A DNA stretch of 64,000 nucleotides from Mytilinidion resinicola (Eukaryota; Ascomycota; Dothideomycetes; Mytilinidiales; Mytilinidiaceae), in the NCBI RefSeq assembly GCF_010093595.1, contig NW_022985439.1, forward strand, positions 1,407,822 to 1,471,821. The letters run 5' to 3'. A program made the position numbers and the translations under genes. Position 1 is the stretch's first letter. The number at the start of each line of letters is the position of its first letter. Shown in pieces: positions 46,057-56,742 of the stretch. The notes under the pieces are model-generated. The model made no database searches. It saw nothing but the letters and a program-made list of their open reading frames with translations, and was not told where the DNA came from.

Positions 46057-48091
46057 ATGTCAACTTCAAGAATATATCGTTCGAACTACCCCCGTCCTCA
46101 TGTTCCAACGAATCTCAGCATATCCCAATATCTTCAGCTATACAACCCAGACGATACAGCCGCCGACAAAGTTATCTTCGAAGACGATTGGACAGGAAAG
46201 ACTCTAACCTATTCCGGGTTGAGAGCTCAAAGCGCTAGAGGCGCTTTTAGTCTAAGACAGTTACTCAATCTAGAGGAGGGAGGAGCCGGTGCGTTTGTCA
46301 TTATGCTTCTGCAACTTTGTGCCTTTCACGCGGTCTGATTTATTCTAGTGCTCATATGCGCCCCAAACTCAGTAAATGAACCTTCGGCACGGCATTCGAG
46401 CACTCCAGGCTGATGAAGCTACCAGGTGGATGTCGTACTATTGATTCATGCAGTCTTGTGGTGTGGTGGGACTGCTATGTGAGCTTGAAAGACGTCTAGA
46501 ACGCCCCAGATTCTGATCCTCCGCTTTTAGACTCGTCAACCCGCTCAGCACCTCGTACGAGGTAGCCCACTGCCTCGGAATATCTGAGCCAAAAATCCTA
46601 GTCGCCGACTCAAGCACATGGCCAACCCTGTTTGCTGCAAGCCAGACAGTTCCAGCGGCCGGGAAATTCGCCACGTTGTCTCTAGATGCGGCACCATGTC
46701 CCTTTCCGTCGGTATAGTCTTCCCGTCTCACCTCCCATTACCCCGGATCGAAATTGATAGCTTCCAGGCCATTCGCCTACCCAATATTTTCCAAACGAAC
46801 AATGCTTTACCGCCAATGGACTTATCGGAGCGAGACAGCCGCGAGCACACGGCATGTGTCTGTTTTAGCTCTGGAACCAGTGGCAAAGCGAAGGGAGTGG
46901 AGCTGTCCCACTACAATCTCGTCGCGACCATGGCAGGGATCCGGCCGTCGGATACCACTCTCTGGAACGAGACTATCAGTCAAGTTTTCTTTGCCCCTCT
47001 GTGTCATATCTATGGTGCGTGCCCGGGCGGTCTGATCAGACTAACCTGGTCTTAATCAAGGCGTAGGACTCGTGAGCGCCGCTCTGATGGGAGCATCGAT
47101 TGGCTATTACACCATGTTGATGAGGAAGTACACGCTTGGCGGCCTCCTTGAGCTCTCAGCAAAGGTGAACGCTAACACCTTACGCATCCTTCCTACCATT
47201 GCGGTTGCGATCACTAAGGATCATGGGTTCGACCTCGCACAGTTACGGAGTATCAAGTTGATCATGTGCGCCGGAGCTACATTGCCCCCAAAGATCATCG
47301 AGTTCTTCAACCACCGATTTCCCGGCGCCCCTATCTTCCAAGGCTACGGGATGACTGAGACGAATATCACCACTCTTAGAGCTGAGCAGGCTCACATGAT
47401 AGGCAGTGTGGGAAAGCTATTTGCTAACCTTGAAGCTAGGTTGGTCGATGATGATATGAATGATGTGAAGTTTGGCGACGAAGGAGAGATGCTCGTACGC
47501 GGGCCAACAGTCTTTCGCAGGTATATGAAAAACCAAGCAGCGACAGATGAGGCTTTCCATAATGGCTGGATGAAGACAGGGGATATTTTACGGTCTGATG
47601 AGAATGGGTTCTTCTATTTGACTGAACGCAAGAAGGTACGTTGCTCGGAAATGGATGGTGGACCTTTCGCTAATGCTGGATGTCTTCTAGGAATTGATCA
47701 AGTACAAAGGGTATGAGCTCTTGTTATAATTGAGGAAACATCCGACTAATTCGACTTCAGTAACCAAGTTGCACCCGCAGAGCTAGAAGCGTACCTTGGC
47801 GGCCACCCTTATGTCAGAGAGTGTGCTGTTTGTGCACTTTGGGATGAAGACCAGGGCACTGAAGTCCCCATCGCATACGTTGTCCTGACTGATGAAGGAA
47901 GAGCAGCGAGGGAGAACATTGAAGTTACGCTGGCTGACATCCAGAAACATGTCGACAGCAAAGTCTCGCCCTACAAGAAACTCAGAGGAGGTGTTGTAGC
48001 GCTAGACGAGATACCAAAAACAGGCACAGGCAAGGTACTGCGACGTCTGCTGCCCGCAAGGCTAGCAAAAGAACGATCATCAAAGCTTTAA
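46057..48091 (+). CDS. Acyl-CoA ligase 1 (4CL-like ANL superfamily), peroxisomal
   Basis: Activates a carboxylic acid to its CoA thioester through an adenylate. Eight exons give 553 aa; introns 46289-46348, 46372-46425, 46479-46530, 46712-46767, 47015-47060, 47636-47690 and 47711-47760 keep frame. Adenylation motifs: CFSSGTSGKAKGVELSH (P-loop), GYGMTETN, GWMKTGDI and ELIKYKGNQVAPAELEAYL, then the C-terminal Lys in PKTGTGKVLRR. It ends SSKL, a canonical PTS1. Two exons are tiny (23 and 20 bp). Substrate unknown. Confidence 0.9.
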
Positions 48092-48123
48092 ATATATACA
48101 TTCACAAGTTCAACATCACACCC

Positions 48124-48960
48124 CTATAACCTGCTCGCCTTCCACACCGGCGCGCGCTTCTCACTAAACGCCTTCAGCCCCTCCAGTATATTCTCCCCCT
48201 TCTGCAACTCCGCAAACTCCCTATCCATCGTAATCCCCACTGCCTCCTCCACAGCCGCCGTCTCCCACCCCTGCCTTATCCCCGCCCTCGTGCATATGAT
48301 AGCATCAGGACTATTTACCGCAATCGCCGTCGCGTACTCGACCGCCTCCTTAATCAGCTCCCCCTTCGGCACAACCTTATTCACAAGCCCCCAGGCTAGA
48401 GCCTCCTGGGCCGTGACGTTCCGCCCGGTCAGCGCGAATTCGCTCGCCCGCTGCAGCCCAATCGTGCGAATGAGCCGCGGCAGAGCGCCTCCTATAGGCG
48501 AGATGCCGCGCTTGACCTCCGGCAGCCCAAAGTACGCCTCCTCGGCCGCGACAACGAGGTCGCAGTTGACGATGAACTCCGTCCCGCCGCCCATGGTGAG
48601 GCCGTTGACGGCTGCGATAACGGGCTTCTTACCGAGCCGTCGTGAAAGCGGTGTGAAAGCGGGCGCGTTGCCCATGCGGCTGTTGGGGTCGGCGCCGGTG
48701 TCCATGGAGGAGTTCCACTCTTTGAGGTCGGCGCCGGCGCTGAAGGCGCGCCCGGTGCCCGTGATGATGGCGACGGAGAGGTTGGGCTCGGCGTCGAGCC
48801 ATTTCCAGACGGCGTCCATTTCCCATTGCGCGGTCGTGTTCATGCAGTTGAGGTCTTTGGGGCGGTTCATGGTGATGAGGAGGACGCGGGGGGCTGGATA
48901 GGAGAGGAGGAGGAAGGTGGGTGTTGGTGGTGGGGGTGTTGTGGTTGGTAGGGAGGCCAT
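48124..48960 (-). CDS. Enoyl-CoA hydratase/isomerase 1, peroxisomal (PTS1 SRL)
   Basis: Crotonase-fold protein, 278 aa, no introns. Oxyanion-hole segments are seen in AFSAGADLKEW and AAVNGLTMGGGTEFIVNCDL; a Glu sits in YFGLPEVKRGISPIGGALPRL, at the place of catalytic Glu in hydratases. It ends KASRL, a PTS1 variant, so it should be peroxisomal. The N-terminus has a Pro/Thr run. It is convergent with ligase 1 (32 bp apart) and head-to-head with AtuA-like 2. Confidence 0.9.
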   Translation of the reverse strand: MASLPTTTPPPPTPTFLLLSYPAPRVLLITMNRPKDLNCMNTTAQWEMDAVWKWLDAEPNLSVAIITGTGRAFSAGADLKEWNSSMDTGADPNSRMGNAPAFTPLSRRLGKKPVIAAVNGLTMGGGTEFIVNCDLVVAAEEAYFGLPEVKRGISPIGGALPRLIRTIGLQRASEFALTGRNVTAQEALAWGLVNKVVPKGELIKEAVEYATAIAVNSPDAIICTRAGIRQGWETAAVEEAVGITMDREFAELQKGENILEGLKAFSEKRAPVWKASRL

Positions 48961-49683
48961 TGTGGGGTGCTTCGGGGGGAGAGTTCACGCAGAGTGAGTG
49001 ATGGATGTTCTAATGGAAAGAGAAGAAAGAGTTCCAAATCTGAACCAGGGAACTTCGATGCAATTCAACGCTGTGACTTCTTTAAACACCAAGCAATGCG
49101 AAGGCATGAAGAAAGACAGAAGTTTGGTGTTGAGATCGAAAGGTACCGCGAGTCAGGAGAATGATTGGAAAGATACAACAATCAGCTTCACGATTCGTGT
49201 GCAGACCTCGGGAGTCCCTGGTAGGCAACGTGGCGGGCGCCCCTACCGTGGCCGTCTCGACGGGTGAAAGACTCCGTGGGTGGCGGCATGCGGTGAGGAA
49301 AAGATGGAGACCACGTGGAGGGGTGGTGGAGTACCCCACGGCGGCCAGGGGTCGTCCTAATCCCAAGCGGGTCGCCCCTTAACCCCGTTCACTAATGAAT
49401 CATTAGCGTCTTTTTCAATTGCGGGGAAGAAGCCTCAAAACCACCTGCGCCGGAATCCGGCAACGCAAACCTGCATCAATTCATGCCATTGCTCTTGCTT
49501 GGCGGCGTCAATATGACTCCTGCGGTCCCCTCATTCAGGCCGGGCGGAGGGTATAACGGGTAGAACGGCGACGGTGTTCCTTCAAGGCAATACTCCGCAG
49601 GCAATGCACACCTCGTCCTTGCAAAATATCTCGAAGTCATACCAGAAACACCTCTCTTATCGCCCTGTCTCCACGTGGCCGAA
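48961..49683. promoter_or_regulatory. Bidirectional promoter ECH1 / AtuA-like 2
   Basis: 723 bp. It contains CTAATGAATCATTAGC at 49392-49407, an inverse 16-base match to site 1, and CACGTG boxes at 49312-49317 and 49672-49677 (the latter 7 bp before the AtuA-like 2 ATG). Confidence 0.6.
49392..49407. promoter_or_regulatory. Palindromic element, site 2 (CTAATGAATCATTAGC)
   Basis: Reverse complement GCTAATGATTCATTAG, identical to 16 of the 17 bases of site 1. It lies about 432 bp from the ECH1 start and 277 bp from the AtuA-like 2 start. Confidence 0.6.
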
Positions 49684-51546
49684 ATGAGCTCCCAAAACAC
49701 CACAGCGACACGACGGCCCATCCGCATAGGCAATGCCTCCGGCGCAATCGGGGACGGCATTGACCAGGTCTACCGCCTCGCACGCGACGGCAACGTGGAC
49801 GCAATCACGGCCGACTACCTCGCGGAATTCAATATTGCCTGGAAGGCCATTGAGTTGACTACGCAGCCGGACCTAGGATACGAGCCCAACTTCCTCGACC
49901 AGCTAGCATGGCAAGATGGCGCCGCTGCAAAGCTGCTGCGGAGGAAGAGAATCAAGGTTGCGCATGATGGTGGAGCATTGAACCCCAAAGGGCTTGCTGA
50001 AAAAGTTCATGCCTACTTCTTGAGCTTGGGCATCGAAGACATGAGGGTTGCGTGGGTCAGTGGTGATGATGTGACAGCGTTGGTCAGAGGGAACAACTTT
50101 GGAGCACTAAAACACTTGGATTTGCGAGGGGTGGAATTGGATACTAAGAAAGAAGAGGTTTTAGCCGCCAATGTGTATACTGGACAAGCAGGTGTCGTGC
50201 GGGCCCTCGAAGCTGGGGCTGACATTGTCATCTGCGGGAGGTGTTGTGATGCCTCTCCGGTCATGGGTCTAGCGTACTGGTGGCATAATTGGAAGTCCAC
50301 GGACTACGATGCCATGGCAGGAAGTCTGATCGCTGGACATCTCATCGAATGCGGGGCGTATGTGACGGGAGGGAACTACTGCGGGTTCAAGGAGATCCCC
50401 AACCGCTTCAGTTTCGGATACCCCATCGCCGAGATATCTGCAAATGGATCCGTGGTTATCACCATGCCAGACAACAGCAACGGAGCCGTGACCGTGGACA
50501 CCACCAAGGCACAGCTGCTCTACGAGATTCAGGGGTCCTTCTATCTCAACGCCGACGTTATAGCACGCATAGACGGTGCTGTATTGGAACAAGTGGGTAA
50601 GAATAGGGTCAGACTGTCTGGAATCAAAGGATCTGCACCGCCTCCGACATCGAAACTAGCAATCAGCCTCTTTGGTGGCTGGCAGGCCGAGCTATCAGCA
50701 TACGCTGCAGGGCTGGACACCGAAGAGAAATTTGGCATGATGAAAGATCAAGTGCGCCGATATATCAACCCGGCTGAGTTTACGACTTTCAGCACGGAGA
50801 CATACGGGTCAGTGCCCCAAGATCCGAAGTCCCAAAAGGAATGCACAGTGCAGCTTCGGATTTTTGCTCAGGCAGCGGAGAAGGAAGCTATCACAGAATT
50901 CAAAAGAGCAATCCTTTACAATGGTATACAGGGATATTGCGGATTGCATCTGCATATGGACTGGAGGACGATGGAGCCGCGGATGTATATCAAATACTTT
51001 CCAACTCTTGTCCCTCAAGATGGTACTCCGCTGGCCGTTCATTTCGTAGGCGAGCCTGGCAATGTCTTGGAGGTACCCGCAAAGAGGATCGAGGACTGTG
51101 CGGAAGAGGTTCCCGTACAGCCAGACTACGAAGGAAGGCATCAAGCCGTGAACCTGGCCACCTTCGGGGAAACAGTACGTCGTCCTCTCGGCGATCTGGT
51201 CTTTGGGCGCTCGGGTGACAAGGGTGGAAACGCAAATGTTGGCATCTGGGTAAGAGATACCAAGGCTTGGCCTTGGCTTCAAAGTTTCTTGACCTCAAAG
51301 AGGTTGAAGGAGCTCCTGGGCGATGATTGGAGTGAGAAGTACTCGGTCGAACGATGCGAATTTGAGCATCTTATGGCTGTTCATTTCGTAGTTCGCGGAA
51401 TCCTTCAAGACGGTGTCTCTAGCAGCAGCATCTTGGACGGCTTTGGGAAGAGTTTTGGGGAGTTCATTAGGGCGCGACATGTAGATATCCCGAAGGTTCT
51501 TCTAGAGGTTGAGCAGAGGAGGAGGCAACCTCAAGCACAGCTCTGA
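49684..51546 (+). CDS. AtuA-like protein 2 (DUF1446, acyclic terpene utilisation family)
   Basis: 620-aa intronless paralogue of the four-exon gene at 38-40 kb. Blocks: IRIGNASGAIGDG, AITADYLAEFNIAWK, KRIKVAHDGGALNPKGLAE, GADIVICGRCCDASPVMGLA, GHLIECGAYVTGGNYCGF, AQLLYEIQGSFYLNADV and, in the C-terminal domain, VFGRSGDKGGNANVGIWVRD. The start at 49684 (MSSQNTT) is the first ATG; the frame extends three codons upstream but without ATG. No PTS1 (ends PQAQL). It is flanked on both sides by CoA enzymes, which ties the family to CoA-linked catabolism here; the chemistry is not established. Confidence 0.9.
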   Translation: MSSQNTTATRRPIRIGNASGAIGDGIDQVYRLARDGNVDAITADYLAEFNIAWKAIELTTQPDLGYEPNFLDQLAWQDGAAAKLLRRKRIKVAHDGGALNPKGLAEKVHAYFLSLGIEDMRVAWVSGDDVTALVRGNNFGALKHLDLRGVELDTKKEEVLAANVYTGQAGVVRALEAGADIVICGRCCDASPVMGLAYWWHNWKSTDYDAMAGSLIAGHLIECGAYVTGGNYCGFKEIPNRFSFGYPIAEISANGSVVITMPDNSNGAVTVDTTKAQLLYEIQGSFYLNADVIARIDGAVLEQVGKNRVRLSGIKGSAPPPTSKLAISLFGGWQAELSAYAAGLDTEEKFGMMKDQVRRYINPAEFTTFSTETYGSVPQDPKSQKECTVQLRIFAQAAEKEAITEFKRAILYNGIQGYCGLHLHMDWRTMEPRMYIKYFPTLVPQDGTPLAVHFVGEPGNVLEVPAKRIEDCAEEVPVQPDYEGRHQAVNLATFGETVRRPLGDLVFGRSGDKGGNANVGIWVRDTKAWPWLQSFLTSKRLKELLGDDWSEKYSVERCEFEHLMAVHFVVRGILQDGVSSSSILDGFGKSFGEFIRARHVDIPKVLLEVEQRRRQPQAQL

Positions 51547-51924
51547 GGTCAACCCCAGACATAGGAGGTAGATGAATGAAAACTACCACTTAACACCATC
51601 ACAATTACCATAACGCATAGATAGAAGAAGTGACGAAGTTGAATTGGGTGATCACCAGTCCGGTCTCGGTTGGTCTGTTGGTGGAATTGGGACAAACAGT
51701 TCTGCTGAGTGAAGGCCCGGAAATGCTACACCGACCCCACATCCTTCTTCCACACCCACCCATGCCCCGACTGTCGATATTGCCTAGGTACTCCGAAAAC
51801 GGCATGGACTCTCTCGACGTCTTTCCCGCGCTGAGACGGCATGGGTTCATAGCTACCTGCTTGTCCTACCCTTTGCCCACGTCGTTGCCCGCATTTGCTA
51901 CCCCAAACTTCTCGAAGATTCCCA
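51547..51924. other. Intergenic region AtuA-like 2 3' / MaoC 5'
   Basis: Same-strand spacer with the promoter of the MaoC gene. An open frame at 51630-51938 ends inside the MaoC exon and is not supported. Confidence 0.45.
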
Positions 51925-53056
51925 ATGACTTCCTCTAGTGACAAGATCGTCAAAAACGCTTCCGGCCGCTATGACAACGTTGATTTCAAAAAGGCCATAG
52001 GGTACAAATACGCTCCCATAAAAGCTGCCTACCTTCGACGCGATATTCTCCTTTTCGTACGTTACTTCTCCCTGAACCTTCACTATACTGGCACTAATAG
52101 TCAAGCAGGCCAACGCAATTGGAGTGACCAAAGACGAACTACACTTCCTCTACGAACTGCACCCTAAGTTTGCGGCGTTTCCCACGTTCCCTATAAACCT
52201 AGCATTCAAACAGGACGACCAAGATGTGTTCGACTTCATCCAGCGAACCGTGTCAGCGGATGTACCCGGCGTCCCCCCATTCGACCCCAAACGATCCGTG
52301 GACGGCGAGCGTGGCATCGAGATCATTAGGCAGATACCTACGTCGTCAAAGGGCCTTGACTTGGAGATCAATGGCTCAATCGTTGGCGTGTATGACAAGG
52401 GAGGGAACATGATATTGGAGGCGGAGCACCTACTGCGAGACGCGAAGACCGACACTTTATACGCGAAAATGACCAGCACAGCTTTCGGGATTGGACAAGG
52501 CGGATACGGGGGCCCTCGCGGGCCTGCTACGAAGTCTTATCCGCCTCCGGAGCGTGCGCCAGATGCGGTGCATGTCTTCAAGACGTCGCCGGAGCAGACA
52601 CTCCTGTATCGGCTGTGTGGGGACTATAACCCAATACATGCAGATGACGAGTTTGCGAAAGCTGGAGGATTCAAGGAGGCTTTCATGCAGGGCTTGGGTA
52701 CTTGGAATATTGCCGCCCACGGGATCCTGAGGGAGGTTAGTGGTAGTGATCCCGCCCGATTTCGCAGCTTTAAGGCCAGGTTCGCGAACATCGTGTATCC
52801 TGGTATGTTCCACCGTAACTTCTACTATATATGCTAATAGTGTCTAGGTGACGCTTTGGAGACGCGTATTTGGAAGGTAGGGACAAAAGATGGTGTGGAT
52901 GAGTTCGTTTTCCAAACAATAGTCCAATCAGACGGACGTATTGCCCTGTAAGTTGAGATCATAGAACACGGCGTTTTCAAAAATGCTAACGACGATCCCA
53001 GATCTAATGGTTTTGCTACCATCAACCAACCAAGTCCTCTGAAGAGCAATCTATAG
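51925..53056 (+). CDS. MaoC-type enoyl-CoA hydratase 2 / 3-hydroxyacyl-CoA dehydratase
   Basis: Double hot-dog hydratase like the hydratase part of fungal multifunctional beta-oxidation enzymes. Four exons (introns 52057-52108, 52803-52847, 52948-53001) give 326 aa. The N-terminal half has GYKYAPIKAAYLRRDILLFA and FPTFPINLAF. The C-terminal half has the hydratase-2 motif YRLCGDYNPIHADDEFA with catalytic Asp and His, then FMQGLGTWNIAAHGI and FANIVYPGDALETRIW. It ends KSNL; SNL is a weak PTS1 candidate and is shared with the ABM protein. It could hydrate the 2-enoyl-CoA made in the pathway. Confidence 0.9.
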
Positions 53057-53150
53057 CGTCAAATCTCTAAATCATATCTTGTTTTCACATTCAAACTACC
53101 TGAGCACATCATCTTGAAAAGTCTATCAAATAATCTAGGATATAGAACAT

Positions 53151-54129
53151 CTACAAATACGAAGGCAACCACTTTGGATCCCTCTTCTCTCTATACGCCG
53201 CCAACCCCTCCGCAGCATTCCTACTTCTCAACATAGCCTCGCTGTAGATCTCCTGCCCTCGCATCGTCGCGCGACTGACACCCGTTTCCCACGCTTCTCG
53301 TGCCGCCAGCCTCGAGATGATAACGCTGTCGGGGCTCTTCTCCGCAATCTCAACCGCATACGCAATGGCCCTTTCTAGCAGCTGCTCCTGCGGCACAATT
53401 TCCTTTACCAACCCCCAGCTCACAGCTTCCTCTACCGACATCCGCCGCCCAGTCAAGATCAGATCCATAGTCCTGTGATTTCCGAAGAGCAGCATCGCCC
53501 GGGGCAGAGCACCAGCGAGTGCAGAAACACCGCGTAGGACCTCTGGTAGAGCGAACGTGGCGTTTGGCGACGCGAATATTACGTCTGCGTTCAGGATTGC
53601 TTCGAAGCCGCCGCCTGTTCCTTTAATCAGCACCCACCGGGGCTGCTATGAAGATTCTGTGGACATTTGAGGCCTACCGTGTGCATGTCCATTACAAGCC
53701 ACCACAATCGGCTTCTTCCCCGTCCGATTGCTCATGCCCGCGAATCCACCATGCGGGTAGTCATGGGCGACGTCGTTGGTCTTGATGAGGTCGAGGCGTT
53801 GCTTGAGGTCCATGCCTGCGCAGAAGGCCTTTTTGCCAGCCTATTGCCACGCAAGATTAGCATCTATTTCATACCATTTAACGTGGTTCGTATGCAACAC
53901 TTACGCCCGTGAACACCGCACATCTTAGCTCCGGCTCCGCATCATACCATTTCCACAGCGCACCCAGCTCGATAGTTGCTTCGACGGGGAGGCAGTTCAT
54001 GTACTGCTCGCGATTTATGGTGACCTGGAGGATATGTTTCGCGGGGAAGGAGATGAGCGAGTGCTCGACGCGGGGGTATGGGTTCTCGAGCCACGCGGGG
54101 ACGGGGTTTTTGGTGCGTGGGGTCGTCAT
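53151..54129 (-). CDS. Enoyl-CoA hydratase/isomerase 2
   Basis: Second crotonase-fold protein, 285 aa, three exons (introns 53841-53904 and 53621-53677). Segments: LQVTINREQYMNCLPVEATIELGALWKWYDAEP, KAFCAGMDLKQRL, VVACNGHAHGTGGGFEAIL, FALPEVLRGVSALAGALPRA and LAAYREKRDPKW. WKWYDAEPEL here and WKWLDAEPNL in ECH1 show the two are related. The C-terminal SYL is not a good PTS1. Tail-to-tail with MaoC (94 bp) and head-to-head with ligase 2. Confidence 0.9.
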
Positions 54130-54806
54130 TGTGGAGGATAAAAAGATAAGGCCGAATACACTGAACAGAATCTGGCTGTATACTCCTCAATTGAAAGGGA
54201 AAGATATGAAGAAATGCGACAATCAACAAGAAGAACAGAAATCCACGACTAGTCAATGCGCCAAACCTTCGAAGACTAATTTTGTCCCGCTTCCCACTCC
54301 ACGGGTCATCGACGCACGCTTCCTGCACCGCTCCATCGCTAATTCATAACTCGGCGCGTGCTTGAATCATTCCCCATGGCGAGGCGCTGCAGCGGTGTGC
54401 CAAGGGTATGCTTTTCCCACGGTGACGTCGGCTCTCGGAACTGATTCATTAGTGGCGTGCAGGGTGCGTACAGGGGTAGCTGGGTGCATGCGGGGTAGCT
54501 GTTGTGGGGCACGCTTGGACAGCGGATATCAGAACGCGGAGGTGAAGAGGTGGAGGAGAAGTAATGCGAGTAAGGTGCTTGGCCGGACGTAGCTATGTAC
54601 GACCGCGTGTTGGTGTAGTATTTCTCCATGGGGTAGGTAGGCTGCGGAAGAGACGGCTTCGGGGTGGACGAGGCTTCGAGGTGGACGAAGCTTCTCGTTT
54701 TCTCGTTGGAGCTGGTTTTTCTAGTCGGAAAGCTCGTTGTTGCGTCGTGATCGTGCATTTTGGGCCTCGCGATCTGTTCAAGTCATCGTTGAACACCCAA
54801 GTCAAA
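54130..54806. promoter_or_regulatory. Bidirectional promoter ECH2 / acyl-CoA ligase 2
   Basis: 677 bp. It contains CTGATTCATTAG at 54441-54452, and a related TGAATCATT (54363-54371) about 70 bp away. Open frames across it have no support. Confidence 0.55.
54441..54452. promoter_or_regulatory. Palindromic element, site 3 (CTGATTCATTAG)
   Basis: Shares TGATTCATTAG with site 1, lacking the left outer arm. It lies near the middle of the divergent promoter, 312 bp from ECH2 and 355 bp from ligase 2. Confidence 0.5.
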
Positions 54807-56644
54807 ATGCGTATCTACAAAGCCCCCCAAACGGTCGATATCCCCCAAGACCTCAACCTCACCGAGCTCCTCCACACGAGCAACGACCCGCCTCTTCCTC
54901 CCTCCCACCTCATCGCTAAAGATAGCCTCACAAACCGAAGCATTACAATTGGAGAGCTTCGCCAGCGTGCAGGGAGAATAGCAAATGGACTGAACTCCAC
55001 TTTCAAACCCCACGATCAGAGCAGGTGGGCGGTGATTCTGCCAAACAGCGTCGAGTATCTCGAGGTCTTCCATACGGTGCTCTGGGTTGGCGGAGTGGCG
55101 TGTCCTATAAACCATGCTATCAAGGCGGAAGAGATTGGCCATGCGTTCTCGGTTACAAGGCCAGATTTTGTCGTCGTATACGGGCCTGTGCTACCAAAAG
55201 TGCTCGAGGCAGTGGAGGTTGCGAGGAGAGATTTGACGGCCGAAGGAGTAGCCTGGGGTGCGCCTAAGATTGTGACTGTGATTGAGAGTGTCGATGGGTA
55301 CAAGCATTTTCCTGATGATTTTCTTCCCCGGGAGAAGTTAGCTATACCGCACTTCAACGATACGAAAAGGTGAGCTGTGATGTTGAGAGATAGTCAGACT
55401 GCGTCCAAGCTGATCTGGGTATTAGCCGTCTCGCAACAATACATCTCTCCTCTGGAACTACAGGCAAACCAAAAGGCGTCAAACTAACACAGTAAGTTAG
55501 TCCATGTAGTCATTGGTGCGGAAGCTGACATGAATCTAAGTTTCAATTTCGTATCCAACGTATATCAACTTCGTGCTCACGACCCGGCGCAGTTCCATCG
55601 TGGCAGCCGTGTTGTCGCCTTTACTCCATTCGCACATATCGGAAATACAACAATACCCTTATTTCTCGGGCCGTTCATGGGCATGATGCATCATGGTGAG
55701 TTCAACGTAACGTCATGTCTAATTCTTTGCTGATTGTGGCTCGACAAGCTATGCCCGCGTACGATCTTGAAACATTCGGACAGCTTGTAGATTCAAATAA
55801 AGCTACGATCTTTCAGGGTGTGCCTTCTGTCGTCCTTTCGTTTGCGAATACGGACATTGCCGAGAGGTTTGATTTCTCAAAAGCGGAAGCGATAAACATC
55901 GGCGGACCGCCTTTCAAACGGGACATGCTTGACAGGTTATTGGATAAAGCGCCATGGAGGTTGAACCAAGTCTACGGAATGACGGAAGGCGCTGGCTACG
56001 TCGCGTACCAAAGATCTACTGACAAACAACTGGAAGGGGTGGTAGGGCCTCTAGTACCAAACATAGAGGTAGCGTTGCGTATCAACGACGGCAAAGATGA
56101 TGCGCCTGAAAGCGGCCCAGGCGAGCTATGGGTGAGGGGCCCCAATATTACGAGGGGATATGCTTTCAACACTGAAGCAAATCAATCGGCGTTCCCTCAG
56201 GAGGGATGGTATAATACAGGAGATGTTTGTACGGTTTCGAAAGACGGGGTCATTGCGGTAGTAGGGCGGACGAAGGAGCTGATCAAGTACAAGGGCTTCC
56301 AAGTGAGCCCTGCGGAGCTGGAGTCGTATCTCAACTCTCATCCCCATGTTGTGGAAGCAGGTGTGGGACCTGTCTTTGACGAGAGCCAGCTCACGGAGCT
56401 ACCGACAGCGTATGTAATCCTGAAGGATCATTTAGTCCATGAAAAGGATAGAAGGACGGCTCTGAAGGAGATTCAAGCGACGGTGGACGACCGGGTGAGT
56501 GGCTATAAAAAACTGAGAGGCGGTGTATGGGAGGTGAACCTGTTGCCGAAAAATCCAACGGGCAAAATCCTGAGGAAACAACTCCAAGACCACAAGTCGG
56601 GTCTAAGCTCTCTAGATAGAGGGGATAGGAGATCGAAATTGTAG
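54807..56644 (+). CDS. Acyl-CoA ligase 2 (4CL-like ANL superfamily), peroxisomal
   Basis: Second adenylate-forming CoA ligase, 559 aa, four exons (introns 55370-55425, 55492-55540, 55696-55748). Motifs: IHLSSGTTGKPKGVKLTH (P-loop), VYGMTEGAGY, GWYNTGDV, RTKELIKYKGFQVSPAELESYL and the Lys of PKNPTGKILRK. It ends RRSKL, a canonical PTS1. It differs strongly from ligase 1 outside the motifs and has half as many introns, so the two are not a recent duplication; they may activate different acids or successive intermediates. Confidence 0.9.
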
Positions 56645-56742
56645 AGAGAATCGGGACGCCGTACCGAAGCAGAATAGTACAAGCCGCAAGGCACGCCAAA
56701 TTGTCAGAGTCCCAAGGACACGCGTATAGCAAGTTGGTACTC

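Noticed and set aside
37935..56644. Interpretation as a classical secondary-metabolite cluster
   Set aside because: No PKS, NRPS, terpene synthase, P450 or Zn2Cys6 regulator is present; all enzymes are CoA-catabolic types.
37935..56644. Direct equation with the bacterial citronellol (Atu) pathway
   Set aside because: The geranyl-CoA carboxylase subunits and an acyl-CoA dehydrogenase are not found in the window, so only the AtuA-like, SDR, ligase and hydratase parts match.
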